Source of the DNA: an uncultured Carboxylicivirga sp.
GTDB taxonomy: Bacteria > Bacteroidota > Bacteroidia > Bacteroidales > Marinilabiliaceae
Direction: 5' to 3'
DNA: 64,000 nt
NCBI GenBank assembly: GCA_947503525.1
Contig: CANNEA010000011.1
Coordinates: 46,547-110,546, forward strand
Both the position numbers and the translations under genes were made by a program. Shown one piece after another: positions 54,840-62,391 of the stretch. The number at the start of each line of letters is the position of its first letter. The stretch's first letter is position 1. The notes beneath the pieces were generated by a model that saw only the letters and a list, made by a program, of their open reading frames with translations, searched no databases and was not told the DNA's origin.

Positions 54840-56222
54840 ATGAAACAGCAAAATTTAGCATATATATTTTTGTTAACATTAGTAGCCACCCTTGGGGGGC
54901 TATTGTTCGGTTATGACACCGCTGTTATATCAGGTGCTGAAAAATCAATTCAGGCCTATTTAATAGATGGTCTTAACCTAAGCTCCCTTGCCCATGGTGC
55001 AACAGTATCCAGCGCACTTATTGGATGTATTATTGGTGGTGCCATATCAGGTTATTTTGCCCTTAAGCTAGGTCGAAAAAAATCATTAATTATTGCAGCA
55101 ATCCTATTTTTCATTTCTGCATTGGGATCCGGTTATCCTGAATTTCTTTTCTTTACAAAAGGCGAACCTTCAATGGGGCTTTTGTATATGTTCAACATCT
55201 ATCGTGTTATAGGTGGTATCGGAGTAGGATTAGCATCGGCTATTAGCCCTATGTATATAAGCGAGATAGCTCCTGCCAATATCAGAGGACGTTTAATTTC
55301 ATTCAACCAGTTTGCTATCATATTTGGTATGTTGGTCGTTTACTTTGTTAATTACAATATTGCAAAAGGACAAAGCATAGAATGGATAAATGAGTTCGGT
55401 TGGAGATATATGTTCTGGTCGGAAGCAATACCTGCAGCAATATTTGCTTTACTTCTGCTGATTGTTCCTGAAACGCCACGGTACCTGGCCATGCAGAATG
55501 AACCTGGCAAAGCCTTAACCGTCCTGACTAAGATTAATGGCATTGATGAAGCCAAAAGAATTCTTGCGGAAATAAAACAAACCGTTGATAAATCGTCAGC
55601 AAAACTTTTTGCCTATGGCACAACAGTTGTAGTCATTGGAATCCTGCTTTCAGTATTCCAGCAGTTTGTTGGCATTAACGTGGCTCTCTACTACGCACCT
55701 CGTATTTTTGAAAGCATGGGCGCAGCTAAGGATGCCTCAATGCTTCAAACCATTGTAATGGGCTTGGTTAATGTTGTATTCACCGTCATTGCTATTCTCA
55801 CCGTTGACAAATGGGGACGCAAGCCTCTGTTAATCACCGGATCAATAGGAATGGCCATTGGAATGATTGCCATTAGCATCTTATCTTTCAATAATATTAT
55901 TGGCATTAGCACACTGGTATTTATTGTTATCTATACTGCCTCTTTTATGATGAGTTGGGGACCTATATGTTGGGTTTTAATTGGAGAAATATTCCCTAAT
56001 AAAATTCGAGGAAGAGCTATAGCTATTGCAGTTGCTGCACAATGGGCATCTAACTATTTTATTTCATCTACGTATCCGGCTATGATGGAATTCAGCGGCG
56101 GATTAACTTATTTGTTTTATGGGGTGATGAGTATTCTGTCGGCTATTTTTGTTTGGAAAATGGTACCTGAAACCAAGGGCAGAACACTTGAATCAATGGA
56201 AGAACTATTTAAAAAGAAATAG
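54840..56222 (+). CDS. xylE: Xylose:proton symporter, MFS sugar-porter family
   Basis: About 460 residues with 12 membrane helices. Sugar-porter signatures are complete: GGLLFGYDTAVISGA in helix 1, LGRKKSL after helix 2, YRVIGGIGVGLASAISPMYISEIAP, PETPRYL before the central loop, QQFVGINVALYYAPRIFE in helix 7, WGRKPLL and PETKGRTLESMEE at the end. It resembles E. coli XylE and, given its position behind xylA, should import xylose. The frame opens at TTG 54822; the ATG at 54840 (MKQQNLAYIF) fits the family's N-terminus. The 252-base gap and possible own -7 box (TATCTTTC, 54723) suggest separate control. Confidence 0.92.
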   Translation: MKQQNLAYIFLLTLVATLGGLLFGYDTAVISGAEKSIQAYLIDGLNLSSLAHGATVSSALIGCIIGGAISGYFALKLGRKKSLIIAAILFFISALGSGYPEFLFFTKGEPSMGLLYMFNIYRVIGGIGVGLASAISPMYISEIAPANIRGRLISFNQFAIIFGMLVVYFVNYNIAKGQSIEWINEFGWRYMFWSEAIPAAIFALLLLIVPETPRYLAMQNEPGKALTVLTKINGIDEAKRILAEIKQTVDKSSAKLFAYGTTVVVIGILLSVFQQFVGINVALYYAPRIFESMGAAKDASMLQTIVMGLVNVVFTVIAILTVDKWGRKPLLITGSIGMAIGMIAISILSFNNIIGISTLVFIVIYTASFMMSWGPICWVLIGEIFPNKIRGRAIAIAVAAQWASNYFISSTYPAMMEFSGGLTYLFYGVMSILSAIFVWKMVPETKGRTLESMEELFKKK

Positions 56223-56242
56223 TGATTTAATAAATCAATATT

Positions 56243-56270
56243 AAGGGACCAAATGATGGTCCCTTTTTTT
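56243..56270 (+). terminator. Terminator of the xylose cluster
   Basis: Stem AAGGGACCA-AATGA-TGGTCCCTT followed by a run of T's, 20 bases past the xylE stop. Confidence 0.9.
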
Positions 56271-56453
56271 GTGCCTTGCAAATGGGTGCTAAAGACCGAC
56301 TCATGAAAAATGAATTTATTTGGCACATACCCCTTTGTTTTCATGCCTCCAAAAATAATATTTTATGTTTTTACGCATATTAGTATTACTTTAAGGGGTT
56401 GCTTTAGATTTTTTAACACTTTCTTGCTTGTCAGGAACAAAAACTTCTCCATC

Positions 56454-56539
56454 TTTGTAATGGATTTTTTCATAAAACTTGGATTTAGTTAGCTGATTTA
56501 AGGGTAAGGACAGATAAACGTATCTGTCCTGCTTTTTTT
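56454..56539 (+). ncRNA. Candidate small RNA / hairpin unit, copy 1
   Basis: First of two tandem copies of an approximately 87-base unit. It has a conserved 5' half (TTTGTAATGGATTTTTTC, then CTTGGATTTAGTTAGCTG) and a 9-base stem GGACAGATA-AACG-TATCTGTCC (56508-56529), followed by seven T's. The end looks like an intrinsic terminator. A 10-codon frame (ATG at 56460, MDFFIKLGFS) exists in this copy but is broken in copy 2. No upstream gene needs this terminator, since xylE has its own, so a short independent transcript is plausible. Promoter elements are weak. Confidence 0.45.
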
Positions 56540-56622
56540 AACAAAGCACTAAAATTAGGTTTACAGAAAGTTAGCTTCAGCTTAACACTGAAGAAACATA
56601 ACTCAAGAAAAATCCCACCACA

Positions 56623-56708
56623 TTTGCAATGGATTTTTTCATATAACTTGGATTTAGTTAGCTGATTTTAGGGTAAGGGTAGATAAACGTATCTACCCTT
56701 CTTTTTTT
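56623..56708 (+). ncRNA. Candidate small RNA / hairpin unit, copy 2
   Basis: Second copy, offset exactly 169 bases from copy 1. The 5' part differs at only three positions. The stem reads GGGTAGATA-AACG-TATCTACCC (56677-56698), and two base pairs differ from copy 1 by compensating changes on both arms (A-U to G-C and C-G to U-A), while the AACG loop is unchanged. It is followed by T-rich CTTTTTTT. The pairing, not the sequence, is therefore what has been kept. Confidence 0.45.
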
Positions 56709-56710
56709 CC

Positions 56711-56739
56711 AAAAAAAAGGCAGCCAAACATGGCCACCT
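56711..56739 (-). terminator. Probable terminator of the HAD phosphatase gene
   Basis: On the minus strand GGTGGCC and GGCTGCC form an imperfect stem (two mismatches) followed by eight T's, 29 bases past the stop codon. Confidence 0.5.
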
Positions 56740-56767
56740 CAGTTATTCCTTTTCAATACAATAACAC

Positions 56768-57553
56768 TTACTTCAATAACATCTCCTCAATAGCCAACAT
56801 CACACCATTCTCATCATTACTCTTTGTTTGATAATTAGCCACCTGAAGAATATCAGTATGTGCATTGGCCATTGCATAGCTATGTGAAGCCGCTTCTAAC
56901 ATTTCATAATCATTAAGATAATCCCCAAATACCATTGTTTCCTCCGGAGTTACTCCAAACTGCTTTTGCAGAAATTCAACTGCCTCACCCTTATTTACAC
57001 CTTTAGGCATGATATCCAGCCATATCTTACTAGATGTGCTCACCTGGAAATCATTTGTAAACTTACTGATGGAATCATAAGTAGTAGTTTCAATATTGTT
57101 AAAATCATTGACCGCAATTTTTAATATATCATCTTCCACCTTAGTCAAGTCTTCTACAACTGTATTTCGCTGATAATATTTACTTACCTCAGACATAAAC
57201 TCAGGAGTCGTGCGCTCAATATAAGCACCCTCCTTACCACAGAGCACAATATTTGCTCCGTCTATCTGCCTGATAAACCGAATTATATCTTCAATACCAG
57301 ATGTCTTAATTGGATTCAATAAACGCACTCCATCTTTCCAGTTAATGAATCCCCCATTTTCAGCCACAAAAGCCATATCATGATCAATATGCTCAAACTC
57401 TTCTCTTAAGGTATAATATTGCCTTCCGCTGGCTACCACAAACTGGATATTCAATTCCTGAAGCCTGGAATATATCTCTGAAAAATTTTTAGGCAATTGT
57501 TTTTGAGAATTCAAAAGCGTACCGTCCATATCGGTAACAATCATCTTCACCAT
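56768..57553 (-). CDS. Cof-type HAD phosphatase
   Basis: 261 residues of the HAD IIB/Cof group, soluble Mg2+-dependent phosphatases of sugar phosphates or cofactors such as PLP and FMN. Motif 1 is DMDGTLL (nucleophile D8), motif 2 VVASGRQ, and motif 3/4 lies in PKGVNKGEAVEFLQ...MVFGDYLNDYEML. The usual DN in motif 4 (GDxxND) is present. The cap domain spans about 85-185. The substrate cannot be read from sequence. It is a single leftward gene facing the xylose cluster, separated from it by the tandem hairpin units. Confidence 0.9.
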   Translation of the reverse strand: MVKMIVTDMDGTLLNSQKQLPKNFSEIYSRLQELNIQFVVASGRQYYTLREEFEHIDHDMAFVAENGGFINWKDGVRLLNPIKTSGIEDIIRFIRQIDGANIVLCGKEGAYIERTTPEFMSEVSKYYQRNTVVEDLTKVEDDILKIAVNDFNNIETTTYDSISKFTNDFQVSTSSKIWLDIMPKGVNKGEAVEFLQKQFGVTPEETMVFGDYLNDYEMLEAASHSYAMANAHTDILQVANYQTKSNDENGVMLAIEEMLLK

Positions 57554-57631
57554 GTCAATTATATTTCGATGTATATCAACAAAGATAAAACCTCCTTACT
57601 TAAGAATGGTTTAAGCAATGTTAAAAACAAT

Positions 57632-57658
57632 AAAAAGCCCCAACCAAAGGCTGAGGCT
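57632..57658 (-). terminator. Terminator of the DsbD-N-like gene
   Basis: On the minus strand AGCCTCAGCC pairs with GGTTGGGGCT (two G-U pairs) around a TTT loop and is followed by TTTTTA. Confidence 0.75.
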
Positions 57659-57678
57659 CAATACTTTCAGTATTTTAT

Positions 57679-58137
57679 CTATTTTACTACAAATTCGAAT
57701 TCCTCATCCGTAGGAGGTAAACACGTCTCATTATCACAACACATAAAGGTAACATATCCTTTTATGGTTGCAGGACGCTTAGTCACCCTAACATTCTGAC
57801 TAAATGAAGCTGTTTTCTTAAAATAAGGCACTTCCATATCAAATACCTCATCATGCTTAACCGTTGGAGGAGTTACTTCAATAGCCTTTTTCAAAGGCTT
57901 ATACCCTTCACCAGCTTCAAAAGTCATTTCTGTAGCTACAGGTCCGCCTTCCGGCACATTAAGACCATATACCTTCCAACCCGTCTCAACAGTAGCATGG
58001 GCAATAACCTGCACCTCGTACTGATTGACTTCTTTAATCTCAAATTTCCATTTTACAGGCTCTTGTAATTGTGCACTAACAGATACTGCACAAAACACAA
58101 GGAACATTAAAATTGCAAATACATTTTTCTTCATCAT
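57679..58137 (-). CDS. Secreted DsbD N-terminal-like (thiol-disulphide) domain protein
   Basis: 152 residues: a signal peptide (1-23, ending VSAQ) and one beta-sandwich domain like the N-terminal periplasmic domain of DsbD. Its C-terminal strand has the redox-type motif VTFMCCDNETCLPPTDEEF, where the two outer cysteines correspond to the DsbD-alpha pair in the usual pattern [YF]-x-x-C-x-x-x-x-C-L-P-P. It lacks the membrane and thioredoxin domains, so it would act with a separate partner not seen here. The start is one of two adjacent ATGs (58137 or 58134). Confidence 0.8.
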   Translation of the reverse strand: MMKKNVFAILMFLVFCAVSVSAQLQEPVKWKFEIKEVNQYEVQVIAHATVETGWKVYGLNVPEGGPVATEMTFEAGEGYKPLKKAIEVTPPTVKHDEVFDMEVPYFKKTASFSQNVRVTKRPATIKGYVTFMCCDNETCLPPTDEEFEFVVK

Positions 58138-58401
58138 ATTGTGTTTTTAATCTTTATAGTTATTCTCTTCGAGCAAAAACGAAACTCAAACAAATATAAG
58201 ACCAAATTTATAAAAGACATACTGACTTTTGTTGTCAACAAACAAAACTTAAGCTGCAATTGCCAATCTCCTTACAAAAAAAGTTAAGCACTTGTTAAAA
58301 ACAGAACTTATTGAGTAAATATTCCAAATATCATATAAAACCTATCCTTCTTTCATTATTTTTAAAATCAGACAAATTATGAACATACTTATACTTAAAT
58401 C

Positions 58402-58914
58402 ATGAAAAAGATTTTCTTTTTGGCAATAGTTGCCATATTCAGTTTACAGGCGTGCAATAGCACCAAGAAATCCGAAGATCAAAAACAAAATAAGGTAATT
58501 GCCTTGGATCACCTCCTTGAGAAAGCTGATCAGCTTGTTGATCAAAACATTCAAATTAAAGGCCATGTTACCCACACATGCAAACACTCAGGCAAACGCG
58601 CTTTCTTAGTCGGTGATAATGAAAAGTACACAATTAGAGTTGAAGCAGGTGGAAAAATAACTGGCTTCGATAAAAATCTTGTTGGAAACACCTTGATAGT
58701 AACAGGGGCTCTAAAAGAAAGACGACTTACAAAGGAATATATTGATCAGTGGGAAGAAGAACTTAAACACAAGGCTGAAGAAGACGGATCTGCAGAATCA
58801 TGCACAACTGAGATGAGCAACATCAATGATATGCGGGCCTGGATGAAAGAGCATGGCAAAGATCACTATTCAATTTACTACATGGAAGGTTCGGAATATG
58901 AAGTGGTCGAATAA
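58402..58914 (+). CDS. OB-fold-like lipoprotein with a CxH motif
   Basis: 170 residues. A lipoprotein signal (lipobox LQAC, Cys18) precedes a small beta domain (about 45-110) with the sequence IKGHVTHTCKHSGKRAFLVGD, resembling OB-fold proteins in which Cys and His might bind metal or haem. The C-terminal third is acidic and helical with one further cysteine (AESCTTEM). I recognise it only loosely. It overlaps by 17 bases with the next gene, a PepSY-type membrane protein, so the two are surely cotranslated and may work together in metal or redox handling at the envelope. Confidence 0.6.
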   Translation: MKKIFFLAIVAIFSLQACNSTKKSEDQKQNKVIALDHLLEKADQLVDQNIQIKGHVTHTCKHSGKRAFLVGDNEKYTIRVEAGGKITGFDKNLVGNTLIVTGALKERRLTKEYIDQWEEELKHKAEEDGSAESCTTEMSNINDMRAWMKEHGKDHYSIYYMEGSEYEVVE

Positions 58915-59446
58915 AAAACTACGAAAATGGCTTCGCATACTTCATCGTGATCTTGGATATTTAATGGTTGGCTTAAGCCTGGCTTATGGCATTTCGGGCT
59001 ACTTACTAAACCATTTAGATGGATCAGATCCGGCTTTTAAAAGCGAGGAAGGCACAATTATATTTGAGAAAAATCTGAAAAGAGCTGAATTAGCTAACTT
59101 GTGGAAAACACAAGACAATCTTCCCGTAATAAAGCGCGTTTTAAGTATTGACGATGAGCATTATCGTATTATGCTTGATGGTGGCTTAGGCATTTACGAA
59201 CTCCACAGCGGAATAGTTGATTATGAATATCACAAAAAACGCCCCATTATTTATTTCATTAACAAACTACACTACAACAAAGTAAGATATTGGACATGGA
59301 TTGGCGACATTTTCGCATTTACACTTATCTTTTTTGCCCTATCCGGCTTATTCATGGTAAAAGGCACAAAAGGAATTGCCGGTAGAGGAAAGTGGTATCT
59401 GATCATTGGCTTAATCTTCCCTTTGATCTATTTAATTTGGATATAA
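58898..59446 (+). CDS. PepSY-associated membrane protein
   Basis: 182 residues. N-terminal KKLRKWLRILHRDLGYLMVGLSLAYGISGYLLNH is the hallmark helix of PepSY_TM proteins, with histidine in the membrane. A periplasmic domain (about 45-120) follows, then YWTWIGDIFAFTLIFFALSGLFMVKGTKGIAGRGKW (two pieces) and a final helix. The family is linked to iron/haem or redox functions. The frame is open from 58853, but the ATG at 58898 (MKWSNKKL) puts the first helix correctly and keeps a 17-base overlap with the lipoprotein gene. Confidence 0.82.
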   Translation: MKWSNKKLRKWLRILHRDLGYLMVGLSLAYGISGYLLNHLDGSDPAFKSEEGTIIFEKNLKRAELANLWKTQDNLPVIKRVLSIDDEHYRIMLDGGLGIYELHSGIVDYEYHKKRPIIYFINKLHYNKVRYWTWIGDIFAFTLIFFALSGLFMVKGTKGIAGRGKWYLIIGLIFPLIYLIWI

Positions 59447-59457
59447 AATTGAGTTCA

Positions 59458-59485
59458 TAAAAAAAGGGGCCAATGCCCCTTTTTA
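59458..59485. terminator. Bidirectional terminator
   Basis: Stem AAAAAGGGGC-CAAT-GCCCCTTTTT between convergent genes, with A's on the left and T's on the right. Confidence 0.9.
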
Positions 59486-59511
59486 TTTTTAATATTTGAT
59501 TTAAATTAGCT

Positions 59512-59979
59512 TTACTCAGCCACAACAAATGGCATACCTTCATTCAATGAAGCTGTCACCAACGTACTGATATACTGATCAAGTTGATAAAATTGTGAAG
59601 CAATTTGCACACTCATTTTTTTCTTATAAAGCTTATAATACTTCACACGCAAATCTCTACGCTTCTTTTGCAGTTTAATTGCCTCTTTAATTTTTGCATC
59701 CACTTCTGCTTCCGGCAATTTACCTTCCGCCTGAACTATATCACGCATTAAAGCAATACGAGCCTTACTTGTTGGTTTCAACTCCTCCTCATACGAATCA
59801 TAAATATTCCAGAACTGTTCAGCTTCTGTAGTTTTTAATTTCAAGTTCTGAGCAAAAAACACTTTAACTTCTGACTTTAAAATAGACTTCATCAAATCTA
59901 CTTCTTCATCCGACATTTGCGAAAACGCCGAAAATGTTGACATTAGACCAACCAATAACACAAATAATAATCGTCTCAT
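59512..59979 (-). CDS. Spy/CpxP-like secreted helical protein
   Basis: 155 residues: a signal peptide (1-20, ending FSQ) and an all-helical mature part rich in Lys, Glu and Leu (TEAEQFWNIYDSYEEELKP, KEAIKLQKKRRDLRVKYYKLYKKKMSVQIASQFYQLDQYI in two helices). The pattern FW-x-I-Y-x-x-Y followed by a long charged helix and a Q-F-x-x-L end is common in Bacteroidota periplasmic proteins related to Spy/CpxP-type sensors or chaperones. The function is not known. It is divergent from the DUF4136 gene, with a palindrome between them. Confidence 0.65.
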   Translation of the reverse strand: MRRLLFVLLVGLMSTFSAFSQMSDEEVDLMKSILKSEVKVFFAQNLKLKTTEAEQFWNIYDSYEEELKPTSKARIALMRDIVQAEGKLPEAEVDAKIKEAIKLQKKRRDLRVKYYKLYKKKMSVQIASQFYQLDQYISTLVTASLNEGMPFVVAE

Positions 59980-59996
59980 AGTTTAATTAATTGTTT

Positions 59997-60039
59997 CAAG
60001 TATAATACTTGGTTAATAAACAAAACCTAATTAAGTTTG
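59997..60039 (+). promoter_or_regulatory. Promoter of the DUF4136 gene overlapped by a palindrome
   Basis: TTG (60009-60011), a 20-base spacer and TAAGTTTG (60032-60039) match the -33/-7 consensus. A 15-base palindrome CAAGTAT-A-ATACTTG (59997-60011) covers the -33 element and, on the other strand, a near -7 box (TATACTTG) for the divergent gene, so it may be an operator for both. Confidence 0.5.
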
Positions 60040-60113
60040 TTTTAATCAAACTGCAATTTCGGTATTTTTTCAGTTCGAAATGCAACTTAACCAATAAAAA
60101 AAAACTAATAAGT

Positions 60114-60761
60114 ATGAAGACAAGGACAAAAACGAAGTTTCTACTCTTTGCAGCATTAGCTATTTTCGTTAGCTCATGCTACCCTGGTGGAGCCAAGTAT
60201 GTGGATGAATTAGATACATCTATAGGTAAATATGATCCCGCGTATGAATGGAATGCCATATCAGGAAAAAATTACACCATGCCTGATGAAATAAGACATA
60301 TTAAAGACGGTGAGGATGTTGAAGATCCGGATCGTAAGTACGATGCGGATATCATTGCTCAAGTTAATACAAACATGCAGAGACTTGGATTCCAACTTGT
60401 TGATGGGAGCAATCAGGATGAAGTAGATGTAGTGGTAGCACTAACTCTCATCGAACAAAACAACCGTGGCGCATCCTGGGTTCCAGGGGGTGGCTGGTGG
60501 GGCGGTTGGTATCCCGGATGGGGCCCAGGATGGGGCTGGGGAGGTTATTACCCATGGTATCCGGTTTATTACAACTACAAAACAGGCGCTACTCTAATTC
60601 ATATGGGAGACTTTAAAAATAGAGAAACAATTGAAGGGAAAGAGATTGTACCTCCTATTTACGAAGGTGCGGTAGATGGACTAATACAAGGTAGTAGTGC
60701 ATATATTGCGGACAGAATTGAACGAGGAATTGACGAATTATATAATCAAGCTCCTTTTTAG
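60114..60761 (+). CDS. DUF4136-like lipoprotein with a Gly/Trp-rich loop
   Basis: 215 residues. The lipobox is VSSC (Cys22). The mature part has a strand pattern typical of DUF4136 (YDPAYEWNAI, ADIIAQVNTNMQRLGFQLVD, EVDVVVALTLIEQN) interrupted near 125-155 by a stretch very rich in Gly, Trp and Tyr (GGGWWGGWYPGWGPGWGWGG). It ends DGLIQGSSAYIADRIERGIDELYNQAPF, as expected for the family. It is probably attached to the outer membrane; the function is unknown. The frame opens at 60009, but the signal peptide starts at 60114. It is cotranscribed with the beta-barrel gene 26 bases on. Confidence 0.8.
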   Translation: MKTRTKTKFLLFAALAIFVSSCYPGGAKYVDELDTSIGKYDPAYEWNAISGKNYTMPDEIRHIKDGEDVEDPDRKYDADIIAQVNTNMQRLGFQLVDGSNQDEVDVVVALTLIEQNNRGASWVPGGGWWGGWYPGWGPGWGWGGYYPWYPVYYNYKTGATLIHMGDFKNRETIEGKEIVPPIYEGAVDGLIQGSSAYIADRIERGIDELYNQAPF

Positions 60762-60787
60762 GCCTTAACCTCAAAAAAGAATTTAAT

Positions 60788-61381
60788 ATGAAGACTTTAA
60801 AATATATTTTCATTTTGTCATTTACCATTATAGCCCTGGGGGTAAGTGCACAAAACAAAACAAATGTCCATTACAGCATGGGAGTACCGATGGGCGATAC
60901 CAAAGATTATATTGGCAAAACAAGCTTTAGAGGTGCCCTTTTCGAGTTTGAAAGATTGGTACGACCAAATATTGGAGTTGGTTTACAATTGGGATGGAAT
61001 ACTTTTTACGAAGCAAAACCAAGAGCCTCATACCCTATTGACAATGGCGCAATTACTAGTAATCAGTACCGTTATTTAAATAGCGTTCCTATTCAGGTGA
61101 CCGGTAAATATTATTTTACCAGTGAAGAAAGCCAAATAAGACCATTTGTCGGACTTGGATTTGGAACCAACTACATGGAGCAGCGAAATGATAATGGACT
61201 TTTCTCGGTAGTTGAAAAGGGCTGGGTAATGGCTGTTACACCAAAAGCTGGTGTACTTGTTCCACTTAGCTATAGTGCTAGCTTCTCAGTTAGCTTTGAC
61301 TACAACTACACAGCTAAATCATCTAAAGTACCACAACAAACATGGATGGGCATTAATGTCGGCTTTAGTTGGGATTATTAA
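60788..61381 (+). CDS. Outer-membrane beta-barrel protein
   Basis: 197 residues. A signal peptide (1-21, cut after VSAQ) is followed by about eight amphipathic strands (GALFEFERLVRPNIGVGLQLGWNTFY, SVPIQVTGKYYF, IRPFVGLGFGTNY, VTPKAGVLVPLSYSASFSVSFDYNY) and a terminal aromatic strand WMGINVGFSWDY. This is the OmpA-like/OMP_b-brl design, a small eight-stranded barrel. The role is unknown. It forms a two-gene unit with the DUF4136 lipoprotein. Confidence 0.8.
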   Translation: MKTLKYIFILSFTIIALGVSAQNKTNVHYSMGVPMGDTKDYIGKTSFRGALFEFERLVRPNIGVGLQLGWNTFYEAKPRASYPIDNGAITSNQYRYLNSVPIQVTGKYYFTSEESQIRPFVGLGFGTNYMEQRNDNGLFSVVEKGWVMAVTPKAGVLVPLSYSASFSVSFDYNYTAKSSKVPQQTWMGINVGFSWDY

Positions 61382-61402
61382 AAACAAATTAATTAGATAT
61401 AG

Positions 61403-61437
61403 AAACGGCAGTCGAATTTCGATTGCCGTTTTTTTTA
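61403..61437 (+). terminator. Terminator after the beta-barrel gene
   Basis: AAACGGCAGTCGAA pairs with TTCGATTGCCGTTT (one G-U) and is followed by T's. Confidence 0.85.
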
Positions 61438-61721
61438 TACGCTTTACTCAACATTCAATATCCCTTTTAAAAAAGAGGTCACTTACCCGAAGGAAAGCAA
61501 CCTCTACACACAGGAATTGTTGGGAGGAAAAAATCTCTCGTAACAGTGCCAAAGATCTCCATTTTAAATACCCCCGCCGTTACCGGTTTGTTATTTCTAG
61601 TTTAAATTAAGTTTACCTACACTTTTCACTTTTTTAATAAAAAAGAGAACTAACGGAGCTACTTAAACTTCAAAATTCACGTCTTAGTAGCTTCTCATTA
61701 AATTATTAAATCACGCAAAAC
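61438..61721. other. Non-coding stretch before hsp20
   Basis: AT-rich with no convincing ORF. A 6-base stem (AGAGGT near 61474, ACCTCT near 61499) is the only structure I noted besides the dyads nearer the gene. Confidence 0.4.
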
Positions 61722-61825
61722 TGCCGTTTTGGCATTATACCTCGCAATAGTAAGTCATATTGTCATGTGTGTTTTATAGAAATGTGCCGAAATGACTTAA
61801 AACTGCCAATGGCATCATAGTTGAA
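61722..61825 (+). promoter_or_regulatory. Dyad cluster and possible sigma-54-like promoter of hsp20
   Basis: Related sites in TGMC-N4/5-TGRC form: TGCCGTTTTGGCA (61722-61734), AGTCATATTGTCA (61753-61765), TGCCGAAATGACT (61785-61797) and the shortened TGCCAATGGCA (61804-61814). The last overlaps TGGCATCATAGTTGAA (61810-61825), which has a sigma-54-like -24 box and correct spacing but GA in place of GC at -12. No TAnnTTTG box is seen. Confidence 0.4.
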
Positions 61826-61879
61826 ATTAACCCAGCACAACAAAACAATTAAAAACTTAAATAATAGGAGATCGAAATT

Positions 61880-62326
61880 ATGAAATTAGTAAGAAGATTA
61901 AACAGCCAGCTACCTGAGACAAACGAATGGTTTAACCACTTTTTAGGTCGTGATTTTTTCATGGAACCAGAACAATACTTCGGCAAAAACAACAGACAGC
62001 CACAAGTAAATATTAAAGAAACAGATGACAATTACCACATTGACGTAGCTGCACCTGGTTACGAAAAGGCTGACTTTAATATTGAAATCGATAATAACTT
62101 GTTGACCATATCTGTTGAGAAGGAAATGGAGCAAAAAGATGCTAACACAATGTATTCTCATAATGAATACCATTATGGTTCGTTTAAACGTGCATTTACA
62201 CTTCCAAAGGGAAAAATCAATGAATCCAATATAGTTGCTAAATACAACAATGGAATACTAAATATTGAAATTCCAAAAACGGAAGAAGCGAAACCAAAAC
62301 CAAAACGAATTTTGGATATTAATTAA
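61880..62326 (+). CDS. Small heat-shock protein, Hsp20/alpha-crystallin family
   Basis: 148 residues. A short N-terminal arm (NEWFNHFLGRDFFMEPEQYF) leads to an alpha-crystallin domain at about 35-135 (QPQVNIKETDDNYHIDVAAPGYEKADFNIEID, LLTISVEKE, FKRAFTLPKG, NIVAKYNNGILNIEIPK), then the C-terminal tail PKPKRILDIN with the I-x-[IV/L]-type anchor. It is an ATP-independent holdase that keeps unfolded proteins soluble. Unusually for Bacteroidota, a clear AGGAG lies 10 bases before the ATG. The upstream region has repeated dyads, pointing to stress-controlled transcription. Confidence 0.95.
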   Translation: MKLVRRLNSQLPETNEWFNHFLGRDFFMEPEQYFGKNNRQPQVNIKETDDNYHIDVAAPGYEKADFNIEIDNNLLTISVEKEMEQKDANTMYSHNEYHYGSFKRAFTLPKGKINESNIVAKYNNGILNIEIPKTEEAKPKPKRILDIN

Positions 62327-62350
62327 TTAGAGTTTTTTTCATAGATAGTT

Positions 62351-62386
62351 AAAATGCCGTATCAAAAGTGATGCGGCATTTTTTTT
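62351..62386. terminator. Terminator of hsp20
   Basis: AAAATGCCGTATC-AAAAGT-GATGCGGCATTTT (one mismatch) followed by T's. It also serves the convergent porP-like gene because of the A's on its left. Confidence 0.85.
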
Positions 62387-62391
62387 ACATA

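Noticed and set aside
56310..56492. A 60-codon open frame ending inside hairpin unit copy 1
   Set aside because: Its C-terminal ten codons lie in the repeated unit, and the same frame in copy 2 is broken by a stop after five codons. Composition is low-complexity and the frame has no family resemblance. The nucleotide structure, not the peptide, is conserved.
60009..60113. N-terminal extension of the DUF4136 lipoprotein
   Set aside because: It would put 35 residues before the lipoprotein signal peptide and would overlap the promoter.
61251..61610. 119-codon open frame overlapping the beta-barrel gene and its terminator
   Set aside because: It passes through a strong terminator hairpin, is in another frame of a clear gene and shows no recognisable motif.
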